Of a DNA stretch of 64,000 nt, positions 29,601 to 38,167 are shown one piece after another. The DNA comes from Ignavibacteriales bacterium. GTDB lineage: Bacteria; Bacteroidota; Ignavibacteria; Ignavibacteriales; Melioribacteraceae. Each line of letters opens with the position of its first letter. Position 1 is the stretch's first letter. The stretch lies in the NCBI GenBank assembly GCA_020635285.1, contig JACKAB010000012.1, positions 1-64,000 of the forward strand, read 5' to 3'. The notes beneath the pieces were generated by a model. The model saw only the letters and a list, made by a program, of their open reading frames with translations. It made no database searches and was not told where the DNA came from. The translations under genes were made by a program, and so were the position numbers.

Positions 29601-30428
29601 ATGAAATCAATTACGCTCACAAATAACAGCATCATTAAAAAATCATTAAAGTATTTTCTTTTATTATCTGTTTTCTTTAGTGGTATGTTAACATCTTGTT
29701 CCCACAATGTTAGTAGTACCAATCAGTGGGTAAGTCTTTTTAACGGTGAAGATTTAACTGGATGGAAAATTAAAATTTCGGGTTACAATTTAAATGACAA
29801 CTACAAAAATACTTTTCGAGTTGAAAATGGAATTCTGAAATGTTCTTATGATAACTATGAAAATTTTGATGGAGAGTTTGGACATATTTTTTACGATAAA
29901 AAATTCTCGAATTATATTATACGAGTGGAATATAGATTTGTTGGGGAACAAGTTAAAGGCGGTGCGGATTGGGCTTATAGGAATAACGGAATTATGTTTC
30001 ATTCGCAATCACCGGAAAGTATGAGAATTGATCAAGATTTTCCAATATCTATTGAAGCGCAAATGCTTGGTGGCAATGGAGTTGACGAACGTCCAACTGG
30101 AAGTGTTTGCACACCCGGAACCAATATTGTTATTGGTGGAGAGCTTATCACTGATCATTGCACAAGTTCCAGTTCAAAAACATTTCATGGAGATCAATGG
30201 GTAACAATGGAAGTTGAAGTGCATGGAAATGGTAAGATAAAACATATTGTTAATGGAGAAGTAGTTTTTGAATATGAAAAACCTCAGCTTGATCCAAATG
30301 ATCCAGATGCACAAATATTAATTACTAATGGTGCTAACTTAATGTTAAGTGAAGGCTACATTGCTCTTCAAGCAGAAAGTCATCCGACAGAATTCCGTAA
30401 AATTGAGATTCTTGAATTGGATAAATAA
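29601..30428 (+). CDS. DUF1080 (3-keto-disaccharide hydrolase-like) lipoprotein
   Basis: 275 residues. The signal peptide ends in lipobox LTSC. The mature part is a concanavalin-like beta-sandwich of the DUF1080 family: WVSLFNGEDLTGWKIKISG, GHIFYDKKFSNYIIRVEYRF, NNGIMFHSQSPESM and a C-terminal GYIALQAESHPTEFRKIEI. Some members hydrolyse 3-keto-glycosides. The last codons (30401-30425) are exactly repeated at 31423-31447 beyond the next gene. Confidence 0.88.
   Translation: MKSITLTNNSIIKKSLKYFLLLSVFFSGMLTSCSHNVSSTNQWVSLFNGEDLTGWKIKISGYNLNDNYKNTFRVENGILKCSYDNYENFDGEFGHIFYDKKFSNYIIRVEYRFVGEQVKGGADWAYRNNGIMFHSQSPESMRIDQDFPISIEAQMLGGNGVDERPTGSVCTPGTNIVIGGELITDHCTSSSSKTFHGDQWVTMEVEVHGNGKIKHIVNGEVVFEYEKPQLDPNDPDAQILITNGANLMLSEGYIALQAESHPTEFRKIEILELDK
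30401..30425 (+). repeat. 25-bp direct repeat, copy 1 (end of the DUF1080 gene)
   Basis: The bases encoding the C-terminal IEILELDK of the DUF1080 protein recur without mismatch at 31423-31447. The two copies frame the GC-richer gene at 30571-31356. Confidence 0.85.
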
Positions 30429-30570
30429 TATTTATTCATTCAATATTTAAAATTATAAACTGAGAAATTGTATTGATTATTTTGGCCGGAATCAATTTAG
30501 TAATAAGAAGGTTAGACTTAACTAATAGTAATACATTTATAATTTAGAAATAAAAGGAAGGATAACTTTT

Positions 30571-31356
30571 ATGAAGTTAATAATTGTAATAATATTTTGT
30601 GCTTTACAATCTTTTATATTTGCTCAAGAACCTGAGGTTCCCGATTGGGCAGAACCTGGATCAGAAACACATATACAAGTATCACCCCCATTAGATTTTC
30701 ACAGGCCTGCCAGAACTTCAAATGTTCCGATCGGTATATTTGAAGGTCAGTCAGATGTTGGAGCAGCCTTAGTGGAAGGAAGCTCCAGTTACGATCCAAT
30801 AACAAAAGAATATACTATCATTTCAGCCGGTTACAATATATGGTATGTTCGTGATGAATTCCGTTTTCTGTGGAAAAAAATGTCCGGAGATATTTCGCTT
30901 GCAGTTGACATAAACTATCCGGATTCACAAGGCTACTTTGACCGTAAGGCTGTTCTTGTTATTCGTGAGAGTCTTGAAGATGATTCAAAAGAAGCCCTTG
31001 TTGCGCTTCACGGTGATGGTATGATTCATCTTGCTTGGCGTCCCGAAAAGGGCCTCCGTATAAAAGATATGGAATATCGCATTGGCAGCAGAGGTGCTTT
31101 ACCTGGTGGTAACTCTCCGGATGATCTTGTTTCAGCTCATGCAAAACGTATTGGCATTGAGAAACAAGGCGATTCCATTGCACTTTTTGTAAGTATGGAT
31201 GGCGAACCAATGAACCAATTCGGTTCTCCAATCCAGTTGCACATAAATGAACCGTTTTATGTTGGAATTGGTTTTTGCTCGCATGTGCCAGATAAAGCCG
31301 ATACCGCAATACTATCCAATGTTGTTCTAGTAAATATCTCTGGTGAGGTTCGCTAG
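30571..31356 (+). CDS. Secreted protein of unknown function, probably concanavalin-like
   Basis: 261 residues with a signal peptide (IIVIIFCALQSFIFAQ). A central stretch resembles the sugar-binding-like N-terminal domains found next to TolB-type proteins: SAGYNIWYVRDEFRFLWKKMSGD, FDRKAVLVIRESLEDDSKEA, HLAWRPEKG and the closing PFYVGIGFCSHVPDKADTAILSNV. No catalytic residues are recognisable. By eye its codon use and GC content are clearly higher than its neighbours (many C- and G-ending codons), and it lies between exact 25-bp direct repeats. Together these suggest recent acquisition. Confidence 0.7.
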   Translation: MKLIIVIIFCALQSFIFAQEPEVPDWAEPGSETHIQVSPPLDFHRPARTSNVPIGIFEGQSDVGAALVEGSSSYDPITKEYTIISAGYNIWYVRDEFRFLWKKMSGDISLAVDINYPDSQGYFDRKAVLVIRESLEDDSKEALVALHGDGMIHLAWRPEKGLRIKDMEYRIGSRGALPGGNSPDDLVSAHAKRIGIEKQGDSIALFVSMDGEPMNQFGSPIQLHINEPFYVGIGFCSHVPDKADTAILSNVVLVNISGEVR

Positions 31357-31422
31357 TATGATAAGAAATTTGTAAGTAATTAAATTTTAATAATTGTACT
31401 AATTATCAATATTATGGTAGGT

Positions 31423-31447
31423 AATTGAGATTCTTGAATTGGATAAA
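31423..31447 (+). repeat. 25-bp direct repeat, copy 2 (orphan DUF1080 gene end)
   Basis: An exact copy of 30401-30425 lying in non-coding DNA 66 bases after the 261-residue gene. It looks like the displaced 3' end of the DUF1080 gene. Confidence 0.85.
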
Positions 31448-31502
31448 AAATAGAAAAAAAATAATTGTTTAAACTTATCATTCTACTGAGAAGGGAGATT
31501 TT

Positions 31503-31946
31503 TTGAAAATTGATTCTGATCTAAATATTCGTAACGCAAATTTAACTGATACCGATTCAATTGTGTCTTTAACCATTGAGTTAGGATACAGTCCTACGCA
31601 TGAAGAAATTAAAAGCAAAATAAAAAAAATTTCTAAAATTGATGAACAAGCAGTTTTTGTTGCAGAATATGAAAATGTGATTGGATGGATTCATATTACA
31701 TTAGTTGAACCTTTAGAAAGTTTACCATTTGTAGAAATAAAAGGAATAGTGGTAAATTTAAATTTTCGTGGGAAAGGAATTGGGACAAAACTTATTAAAG
31801 AAGCAGAAAAATGGGCAAGCAGCAAAGGTCTTAACCGCATAAGAGTTAGAACAAATATTAAAAGAACCGAAACAATAGATTATTATAAAAAGATAGGCTT
31901 TAGCTTAAAGAAAACTCAAGAAGTATTTGAAAAAATGATAGATTAA
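31503..31946 (+). CDS. GNAT N-acetyltransferase
   Basis: 147 residues from a TTG start preceded by GAAGGGAGA. The fold's acetyl-CoA loop is GIVVNLNFRGKGIGTKLIKEAEKWA, followed by NRIRVRTNIKRTETIDYYKKIGF. It opens with the usual IRNANLTDTDSIVSLTIELGY. It is the first gene of the accessory region of small single genes on the plus strand. Substrate unknown. Confidence 0.83.
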   Translation: MKIDSDLNIRNANLTDTDSIVSLTIELGYSPTHEEIKSKIKKISKIDEQAVFVAEYENVIGWIHITLVEPLESLPFVEIKGIVVNLNFRGKGIGTKLIKEAEKWASSKGLNRIRVRTNIKRTETIDYYKKIGFSLKKTQEVFEKMID

Positions 31947-31967
31947 GCAAATAACTATAAAAATATT

Positions 31968-32459
31968 ATGAGTATTAATTTTGTCCCGGATAATTTTAAT
32001 GTACCTACATCTTTTGTAAATAATTTGTATCGTTTAGAAATATTAGCTCCAATATTTGCTGAATTAGATTATGATGCGGTTATTACGAGCAAAGAAAGAT
32101 TACGTGGTGTTTTTGCAGAACATACCGAATGGCCAAAAGATGATATAAGTTTGGAAGACAATATTAGAGATCTAAAAAGACATGAAAAAGAATTTCATAC
32201 AAGAAAGGCATTTGCATATTCAGTTCTCACATTAAAAATTGATAAATGTTTAGGCTGTGTATACATTGAGCCAAGTCTATCAGATGAATTTGATTGCGAT
32301 GTATATCTTTGGATGAGAGATAGTGAAATTAATTTAGATGAAATTTTATATAAAGATGTTAAAAATTGGCTAGCAGAAAGTTGGCCTTTCAAAAATGTAA
32401 TATTTCCCGGTAGAGAAATCACCTGGCAAGAATGGAATTATTTGCGTCCGGAAAAGTAA
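31968..32459 (+). CDS. GNAT-like N-acetyltransferase-type protein
   Basis: 163 residues. The segments EHTEWPKDDISLEDNIRDLKRHEKEFHTRKAFAYSVLTL and KCLGCVYIEPSLSDEFDCDVYLWMR match a small group of acetyltransferase-fold proteins common in soil bacteria and Bacteroidota. The classical RxxGxG acetyl-CoA loop is missing, so catalysis is doubtful. It lies 21 bases after the preceding GNAT gene, probably in one transcript. Confidence 0.65.
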   Translation: MSINFVPDNFNVPTSFVNNLYRLEILAPIFAELDYDAVITSKERLRGVFAEHTEWPKDDISLEDNIRDLKRHEKEFHTRKAFAYSVLTLKIDKCLGCVYIEPSLSDEFDCDVYLWMRDSEINLDEILYKDVKNWLAESWPFKNVIFPGREITWQEWNYLRPEK

Positions 32460-32512
32460 GAAGTTTGACATGATGGAAATATGACGAACAAATAAATAAT
32501 TATGAGAAAAAA

Positions 32513-32755
32513 GTGAAAGAAGAACAAATTAGTGATTTAGGTTTTACTTTTATTAAAAATAAGAAGCAAGAAATTATAATAAACCGTTATGGGAATAAAA
32601 TAACTGTTTTGAGAAACAAAAAAGCCTTAGAATTTATCGAGGATATTAAATTTCTAGATTTCGAAGATCAGCAACAACTCATTGCAAGATTAACCGGAAA
32701 TTATAAACGAGGAAATGAAAAACAAGCAAAAAAACATTTTAGAAATAAAATATAG
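32513..32755 (+). CDS. Small hypothetical protein
   Basis: 80 residues from a GTG start, highly charged (KNKKQEIIINRYGNKITVLRNKKALEFIEDI) with a basic tail (NYKRGNEKQAKKHFRNKI) that could contact nucleic acid. No family is recognised. It follows the GNAT-like gene by about 50 bases. Confidence 0.5.
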   Translation: MKEEQISDLGFTFIKNKKQEIIINRYGNKITVLRNKKALEFIEDIKFLDFEDQQQLIARLTGNYKRGNEKQAKKHFRNKI

Positions 32756-32861
32756 ATTTTGCCTAATTAACAAATGATCCCAACCAGTATTTGTTCTTGA
32801 AGCTAGCTAAAAAAAATTCAAGTGAATACAATTCTTAATTTATAATAAAATTTAGGCCGGA

Positions 32862-33477
32862 ATGAATTTCAAAATAAACGATAATGTGTTTAATCAATTT
32901 CCAGAAATTGAAACTAAGAATCTAATTCTAGATAATTTCAAAATTACAGACTCTGAGGATATATTTAAAATTCGCTCAGATAACAGAGTAATGAAATATT
33001 TAGATAGAGATAATCATAAAACTGTTGAAGAATCTGAGAAAATGATTGAAACAATAATTCAATCTTATAGAGACAAAACTGGAATCAATTGGATAATCCG
33101 AAAAAAAATACATCTAAAGTAATAGGTTACATAGGCTATTGGAGATTAGTTAGAGAAGGCGTGCGGGCAGAAATTGGTTATGCGTTAAAACCAGAATATT
33201 GGGGGAAAGGGTTAATGTCTGAATCGCTTTTAAAAGTGATTGAATTTGGATTCGCTAATTTTGGATTGCATAGCATTGAAGGAAATGTTAATCCGGAAAA
33301 TAAAAATTCAATTAAAATTCTAGAAAAATTTGGATTTAAAAGGAAGCTCATTTTAGAGAAGATTTTCTCTATAAAGGCAAATACTTAGATAGCGCTATAT
33401 ATTGTTTGCTTGAAACTGACTTTAAAAAGTATAAGTACATAAATAAACAACTGCAATTAGCTTCAATAGTATTCTAA
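32862..33477 (+). pseudogene. GNAT acetyltransferase (RimJ/RimL-like), two frameshifts
   Basis: The first 80 codons (IETKNLILDNFKITDSEDIFKIRSDNRVMKYL) run to an indel in the A8 tract at 33103-33110. The second frame continues with IGYIGYWRLVREGVRAEIGYALKPEYWGKGLMSESLLKVIEFGF and FGLHSIEGNVNPENKNSIKILEKFGF. A third frame after an indel near 33340 adds EAHFREDFLYKGKYLDSAIYCLLE, the usual C-terminus. Corrected, it is a normal ~200-residue enzyme. Confidence 0.78.
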
Positions 33478-33660
33478 CAAAAAGAATGTGAGTAAATTTA
33501 TAAAAGTTGCTTGTCATGTTCGCCTAGAAAATAAAATACTTTTTAGTAAAATTAAATAATTGTTGTTCGATTATTATATTTATTTGAGATGGATAACTTA
33601 TTGATAAATTGTTGCTTAATTAAATGCAATATTTACTTGTAGAAAGGAAAATGTTATGGA

Positions 33661-34026
33661 ATGGGAAATAATTATATATATAGTGATGATAAATATGTTG
33701 AAATGGTGACCAAAGGCTTTGCTGATGAAGATGGCTCAATGGAAATGGCAAAATCAATTTCAGAAACAATGAAACATCATAGAATAACAAAAGCATTAAT
33801 CGATCACCGTAATATAACAGATGTATCAGGCAGTGTAACAGAGGTATATGATCGTCCAAAACTTTTCAAAATAATTGGTTGGGTATTAGGAATAAAAATT
33901 GCCGAAATTATCCATCCTGAGCATTTAGAACATTTTAAATTTTTAGAAACTGTTTCTAAAAATCGAGGTTTCAGATTTTCTATATTTTATGATAGAAAAG
34001 AAGCTTTGGAATGGCTTTTAAGTTAA
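33661..34026 (+). CDS. SpoIIAA/STAS-like protein
   Basis: 121 residues. The C-terminal part (IAEIIHPEHLEHFKFLETVSKNRGFRFSIFYDRKEALEWLL) and central ALIDHRNITDVSG resemble SpoIIAA-like proteins that bind hydrophobic or regulatory ligands. A better-placed ATG at 33656 (nine bases after AAGGA) opens a different frame, MEWEIIIY, which would rejoin this one if the (TA)n run at 33674-33682 were two bases shorter. The N-terminus is therefore uncertain, and the true gene may be out of phase. Confidence 0.6.
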   Translation: MGNNYIYSDDKYVEMVTKGFADEDGSMEMAKSISETMKHHRITKALIDHRNITDVSGSVTEVYDRPKLFKIIGWVLGIKIAEIIHPEHLEHFKFLETVSKNRGFRFSIFYDRKEALEWLLS

Positions 34027-34099
34027 TCTTATTTTTATAATTATTTTTCCTAATCTTATTTCACTTGCAGAATCACCTCATCAAAACAATCTTCATTTT

Positions 34100-34327
34100 G
34101 ACCGTAATCTATTCTTTCAAACACAATTGCTTCTAACTTATAATAGCTTTAAGTTTAACCAACATTATTTGGTTATTATCCTAATGATTTTACCAACTGC
34201 AAATAATAAGCTAAATGATTTCAGTGCGCCTATTTTATTGGGCATATTCCTCTTCCGAAAACAAACAAAACAGAAAATAAAATAGAATTTATTAATTCTA
34301 ATATAAATGCAGAACTGTCTAATTACT
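34100..34327 (+). repeat. Degenerate ~225-bp repeat, copy A (decayed coding remnant)
   Basis: Homologous to 35166-35390. Read on the plus strand it encodes DRNLFFQTQLLLTYNSF, then NQHYLVIILMILPTANNKL and a hydrophobic ILLGIFLF, ending at a stop near 34284. The partner copy encodes the same segment with substitutions and indels. NQHYLVI...LPxANxxL resembles a membrane stretch of HTTM/vitamin-K-carboxylase-like proteins, but this is only a suggestion. The two copies frame the broken NAD(P)-binding gene. Confidence 0.6.
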
Positions 34328-34401
34328 TTTTTAGTGATTAGTAGTTTTAGCTTAAGCAATAATTAGTCGTATAAAAATATTTTATTGAATGTGAGGAAAG
34401 T

Positions 34402-35122
34402 ATGAAAGTATTGGTTTTAGGTGCAAGCGGTGCAACAGGAAAATTAGTTGTGCAAAATCTTGTAAAAAGAGATATTGAAACTCGCATAGTTGTAAGAGAA
34501 TCAGCCAGTATTCCAAGAAATTTATTAGAAGATAAGAGAATTGAGATAATAAAAGGAAATATAAATGATTTTGAGATTCTAAAAATTAAAGATCTTATTA
34601 AAGATTGCGATTCAGTTATCTGCTGTCTTGGTCACAATTTAAGCCTAAAAGGTATTTTGGGTCCTCCCCTACAAACTAGTATTCAATACCGTGGAAAAAA
34701 ACAATTAATGCTATACAATCATTAAAATTAAATCAAAAGTTTATACTAATGAGTACTACTGCATATACAAATGCAAACATAGGAGAAAAAAAAAACACTT
34801 TGGGAGAAAAGATAATATTTTCGCTATTAAAAATTATATTACCTCCTCACAAAGACAATATGCTCGCAGCCGATTACCTTGTTTACAAGTTAGGTTCAAA
34901 AACCGACATTGATTGGGTAGCTGTTCGTCCTGATTCGCTTATTGATGAAGAAAATGAGAGTGCGTATGAAATACAAAAAAAAAAAAATAAGAAGTCCAAT
35001 CTTTGATGCAGGTAAAACCAAGCAGAATAAATGTCAGTCATTTTATGGTAGAGTTAGTAACAAAAGATAAATTGTGGGAAGAATGGAATCATAAAACTCC
35101 AGTTATCTATAATAGAGAATAA
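34402..35122 (+). pseudogene. NAD(P)H-binding epimerase-like protein, multiply frameshifted
   Basis: The N-terminal Rossmann part is clear: VLVLGASGATGKLVVQNLVKR, ETRIVVRESASIP, CDSVICCLGHNLSLKGILG. The sequence continues in other frames with KFILMSTTAYTNAN, AADYLVYKLGSKTDIDWVAVRPDSLIDEE and finally INVSHFMVELVTKDKLWEEW to a stop at 35122. At least four indels are needed: near 34667, the A7 tract near 34696, the A13 tract near 34977 and near 35021. It is an atypical SDR similar to NmrA/flavin-reductase-like proteins. It lies between the two degenerate repeats. Confidence 0.78.
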
Positions 35123-35165
35123 TAATTTTATTATGCCTGACCAGCCCTAAACTACCATTTTTTTT

Positions 35166-35390
35166 TGTGGCGAATTTATTCTTTAAAAACCTCATTGCTT
35201 CTCATTAGGAATAATTTTAATTTTAACCAACATTATTTGGTTATTATCTTTATGATTTTACCACCCGCAAATAATAAGTTAAAAACACTAAAATGCCTAT
35301 TTTATTGGGCGAACTCCCTTGCCGCAAAAGAAAAAAGACTAAAACAGATTTTATGAAATTTAATATTAATTTAGAACGACTTAATTACTA
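35166..35390 (+). repeat. Degenerate ~225-bp repeat, copy B (decayed coding remnant)
   Basis: Partner of 34100-34327, same strand. The conserved core encodes KTSLLLIRNNFNF then NQHYLVIIFMILPPANNKL. It then goes out of frame relative to copy A; a shifted frame restores PILLGELPCRK, matching copy A's PILLGIFLFRK. The frame-shifting differences show that neither copy is maintained as a gene. Confidence 0.6.
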
Positions 35391-35435
35391 TTTGCAAATA
35401 ATATTTTTCTGATTAATTAATAGTTAGGTGTTAAA

Positions 35436-36162
35436 GTGATTACCAGTTAAAAAATAAACTAGAGGATATTGTAAAAGAAGGATTAGTTCACATATATTTT
35501 AAAATGGAACAATCATATGAATTAATTAAAACAATTGGAGATAATAAAAAAGAACTAAATGGTGGTTCTTTATCAAATTATAATGAATTATTTGGCACCA
35601 TTCAATACTCTTTTCAAACAGAAGCATTACTAACTGCAGACAGAATTTATGATAATCCAAGTAAAATATATCCAACTCGATGCTTACAAGGTGTTTTTTA
35701 CAATATCTGTCTAATAATGCATTTGATTTACCTATCAATTAGAGAACCATTTCAATTCAAGCTCGTTATTTAAAATTTATGAATGCACCAGATCAGCTTA
35801 TCAAGGATGCATCAAGTGAGTCTGTTAATTTTGCTTATAATTTTTCATATTACATAAACGGATTGTTAAAAGATCCAGAAAGAATCGTAACACTTGAAAA
35901 ATTAAAATTGTTTCGTGATAGAAAAGTTCTTGCACACAATGAAAAAGTTGATTCGAAGATAATTGGCCCAACATGGGGCTCATTAAAAGACCTGATAAGT
36001 ATTTCCAAAAACGTTGTTGGAGTTCTTGGGTGGTCATATTTCAGTATGGCTTATGTAATTGATGGTCGCTATGTTTTATCCGAAGATACTTTGGATACAA
36101 GCAAAATTGCACTGAAACAGTTTTTAAAATATTTACAAAATGAAGGCATTATAATCAAATGA
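35436..36162 (+). pseudogene. AbiU2/HEPN-like protein, frameshifted
   Basis: The first half (ATG at 35504, but the same frame is open upstream to 35435 with LKNKLEDIVKEGLVHIYFK) is helical: ESYELI-like opening, then SYELIKTIGDNKKEL and FGTIQYSFQTEALLTADRIYD. The frame is lost near 35700-35740, where an in-frame TAG at 35740-35742 also occurs. The second half (35779-36162) has EKLKLFRDRKVLAHNEKVD, close to the LRDKxxAHxD motif of AbiU2/HEPN proteins, some of which act in phage abortive infection or as RNases. Corrected length is about 230 residues. Confidence 0.6.
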
Positions 36163-36503
36163 AATGAATGAAGAAAAGAATGAAAAGTAACCTCAATAAT
36201 GCCATTAACAAAATATGAAGATAAAAGTGGTCAATCAATCTCAATTGCTTAGCTCTATTATAATTTGATTAGTAAAATGAAAGTTGAAATGTTCGAATCA
36301 ATAAAAAAAGTATTTTGCTAACGAAAAGTGATATTTGGAAAAGTAAGTTGTTTGCCTCACATATCTTGAGTATGTGGGTAAAAATAAATGAAGGAATAAA
36401 TTCCAAAATTTTATCATATAATTTATTATATAAAAAGTAAAAAAAAAAAAAAACTTTATAAGCAGCTTATATTAGAGGGATATTAAAAATAGGAAAATAT
36501 ACA
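36163..36503. other. Gene-poor spacer with small hairpin and A tract
   Basis: 340 bases without a supported gene. A small hairpin with CACATA/TATGTG arms lies near 36358-36380, and a 14-base A tract near 36440. No promoter is clear. Confidence 0.4.
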
Positions 36504-37045
36504 ATGCTTCCTAAAAATGTTTAATAGTAATTGATCTTCAAGTAGCAATGTTTAATTTAAGCCGCCCATTATTTAATGGAAATATCATACTCGATAATAT
36601 TAAGAAGCTTATTCAAAATGGAAGGAACAACAACATTCCTATTGTTTTCATTCAGCATTCCGGCAGTAAGCAAAGTCCATTTAAAAAAGGTTCTACGGGT
36701 TGGGAGATTCATCCTTCCGTTTCCCCGGAAGCAAAAGAATTTGTTATCGAAAAAGAACATCCGGATTCATTTCAAGATACTGAACTTGAAACATTGCTGA
36801 ATAAATTATCTATCAAGAATATAATTGTCTGCGGATTAGTTACAGAAGGCTGCGTGGATTCAACAGTAAGAAGAGCATATAGTCTTGGGTATAAAATTGA
36901 ATTGGCGAGTGATTGCCATACTACCACAGCCAGCCATGTATTAACAGCTGATCAAATAATTAATCATCATAATGAGGTCTTTAAAATATTTTCAGAAGTA
37001 AAAGAAACAAAAGATATAATGTTCAATACAAAACAAGTTTCTTAA
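36504..37045 (+). pseudogene. Isochorismatase-family cysteine hydrolase, one frameshift at the N-terminus
   Basis: The ATG at 36504 (MLPKNV) runs into a stop after six codons. Adding one T to the TTT near 36522 restores the family N-terminus LIVIDLQVAMF with the catalytic Asp, which joins the open frame. The body shows IPIVFIQHSG, TGWEIHPSVSP, the KEHPDSFQDTELETLL segment and the nucleophile Cys in VCGLVTEGCVDSTVRRAYSLGY. Corrected length is about 180 residues. The substrate within this nicotinamidase/isochorismatase group is unknown. Without the correction the catalytic Asp is lost. Confidence 0.8.
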
Positions 37046-37108
37046 TCTAAGCACCGTTAGCCTTGGACGAAAACTTTATTGTTCTTCTTTGTGAAAGGAG
37101 TAAAATAA

Positions 37109-37558
37109 ATGGAAGACAAATATAAATTGGAACTAAGTCGTAAACTATTAAGATACGGCATTTTATTATTCCTACTTGGTTTAATAACCGGCTTTGCAAT
37201 ACCTGCAATGCAAAATCCACGCATGGGGCTTTCCAGTCACCTTGAAGGAGTAATGAATGGAATGCTCTTAATTTTGTTTGGCTTGCTCTGGCCTAAATTA
37301 AACTTACCAGAAAGATATTTAAAGTGGGGGTTTGGTCTTTCACTATTCGGCACTTACACAAATTGGGCAACAACTTTGTTTGCCGGCTTTTTAGGCGCAG
37401 GGGCAGAAATGATGCCTATCTCCGGCGGTGGTTTGACTGGCGAACTATGGCAAGAGATAATTATAAAATTTGGATTGATTTCTTTGTCACTTTCAATGCT
37501 GGCTGTTTGCGGTTTATTGCTTTGGGGTTTAAGAGGCAATAACACTAAAAATGAATAG
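37109..37558 (+). CDS. Four-helix membrane protein, hydroxylaminobenzene-mutase-like
   Basis: 149 residues with four membrane segments. The stretch LLFLLGLITGFAIPAMQNPRMGLSSHLEGVMNGMLLILFGLLWPKL matches hydroxylaminobenzene mutase (HabA/HabB) and its many uncharacterised relatives, as does the Gly-rich loop MMPISGGGLTGELWQE. HAB mutases isomerise hydroxylaminobenzene to 2-aminophenol; no nitroarene genes are nearby, so the true role is open. A good AAAGGAG ribosome site is present. Confidence 0.72.
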   Translation: MEDKYKLELSRKLLRYGILLFLLGLITGFAIPAMQNPRMGLSSHLEGVMNGMLLILFGLLWPKLNLPERYLKWGFGLSLFGTYTNWATTLFAGFLGAGAEMMPISGGGLTGELWQEIIIKFGLISLSLSMLAVCGLLLWGLRGNNTKNE

Positions 37559-37699
37559 CAACCTTTAATTTTGCTTTAGTAAATTAGATTATAGATATTC
37601 ATTTGAAAGTTCTTAGATTTTTGCAAGATTTATAATTGTAAAATATTTAATATTTTTATTTAATTATTTGAGATTTATCCATAAAAAAGGAGAAGTAAA

Positions 37700-38116
37700 A
37701 TGAAAAAAATAGTGTTTTCATTAATTTTAATCATTCCCTTGTTCTTTCTTTCCGGCTGCGGCACAGGCGGTGCTTTTCAATCAAACCTTACAAGCGTAGA
37801 ATTATCCCAGCCTAATTTTAATATTATTGCCAGAGATATGAGCGGAATGGCAATGCAAGGCTATATTCTTGGCATAAGTATTTCTCAAGGTTCCGAAGTT
37901 TCTACATTTGGATTAGCAAAAGTTGCCGGAGTGGAAAAATTATATGATACGGCAATTAAAGACTTGTGGAAAAATTATGAAGAGACCCATGGCGAGATTG
38001 AAGGCAAAAAACTTGTACTTGTAAATATACGTCATGATACTGAGTTGCTTAATACTATATTATATACTCAAGTAAAGTACTTTATTACCGCTGATGTGGT
38101 TGAGTTTGTTGAATAA
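37700..38116 (+). CDS. DUF6567-family lipoprotein
   Basis: 138 residues with a lipoprotein signal (LIIPLFFLSGCGTGG). The conserved pattern NLTSVELSQPNFNIIARDMSGMAMQGYILGISIS ... LYDTAIKDLWKNYEE ... KKLVLVNIRHDTE ... YFITADVVEFVE is that of a small Bacteroidota lipoprotein family with no known function. AAAAGGAGAAG lies just upstream of the ATG. Confidence 0.75.
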   Translation: MKKIVFSLILIIPLFFLSGCGTGGAFQSNLTSVELSQPNFNIIARDMSGMAMQGYILGISISQGSEVSTFGLAKVAGVEKLYDTAIKDLWKNYEETHGEIEGKKLVLVNIRHDTELLNTILYTQVKYFITADVVEFVE

Positions 38117-38167
38117 AATTGACAACTAGTATCTTGATAAATTATTAATCCCTTAAGGAAGTAATAG

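Noticed and set aside
30959..31309. Long antisense open frame within the 261-residue secreted gene
   Set aside because: It is the shadow of a GC-richer gene; its product has no recognisable features or signal peptide.
38119..38148. TTGACA-containing promoter for the racemase gene
   Set aside because: The -35 is perfect but no -10 box lies at normal spacing better than a weak TATTAA at 18 bases.
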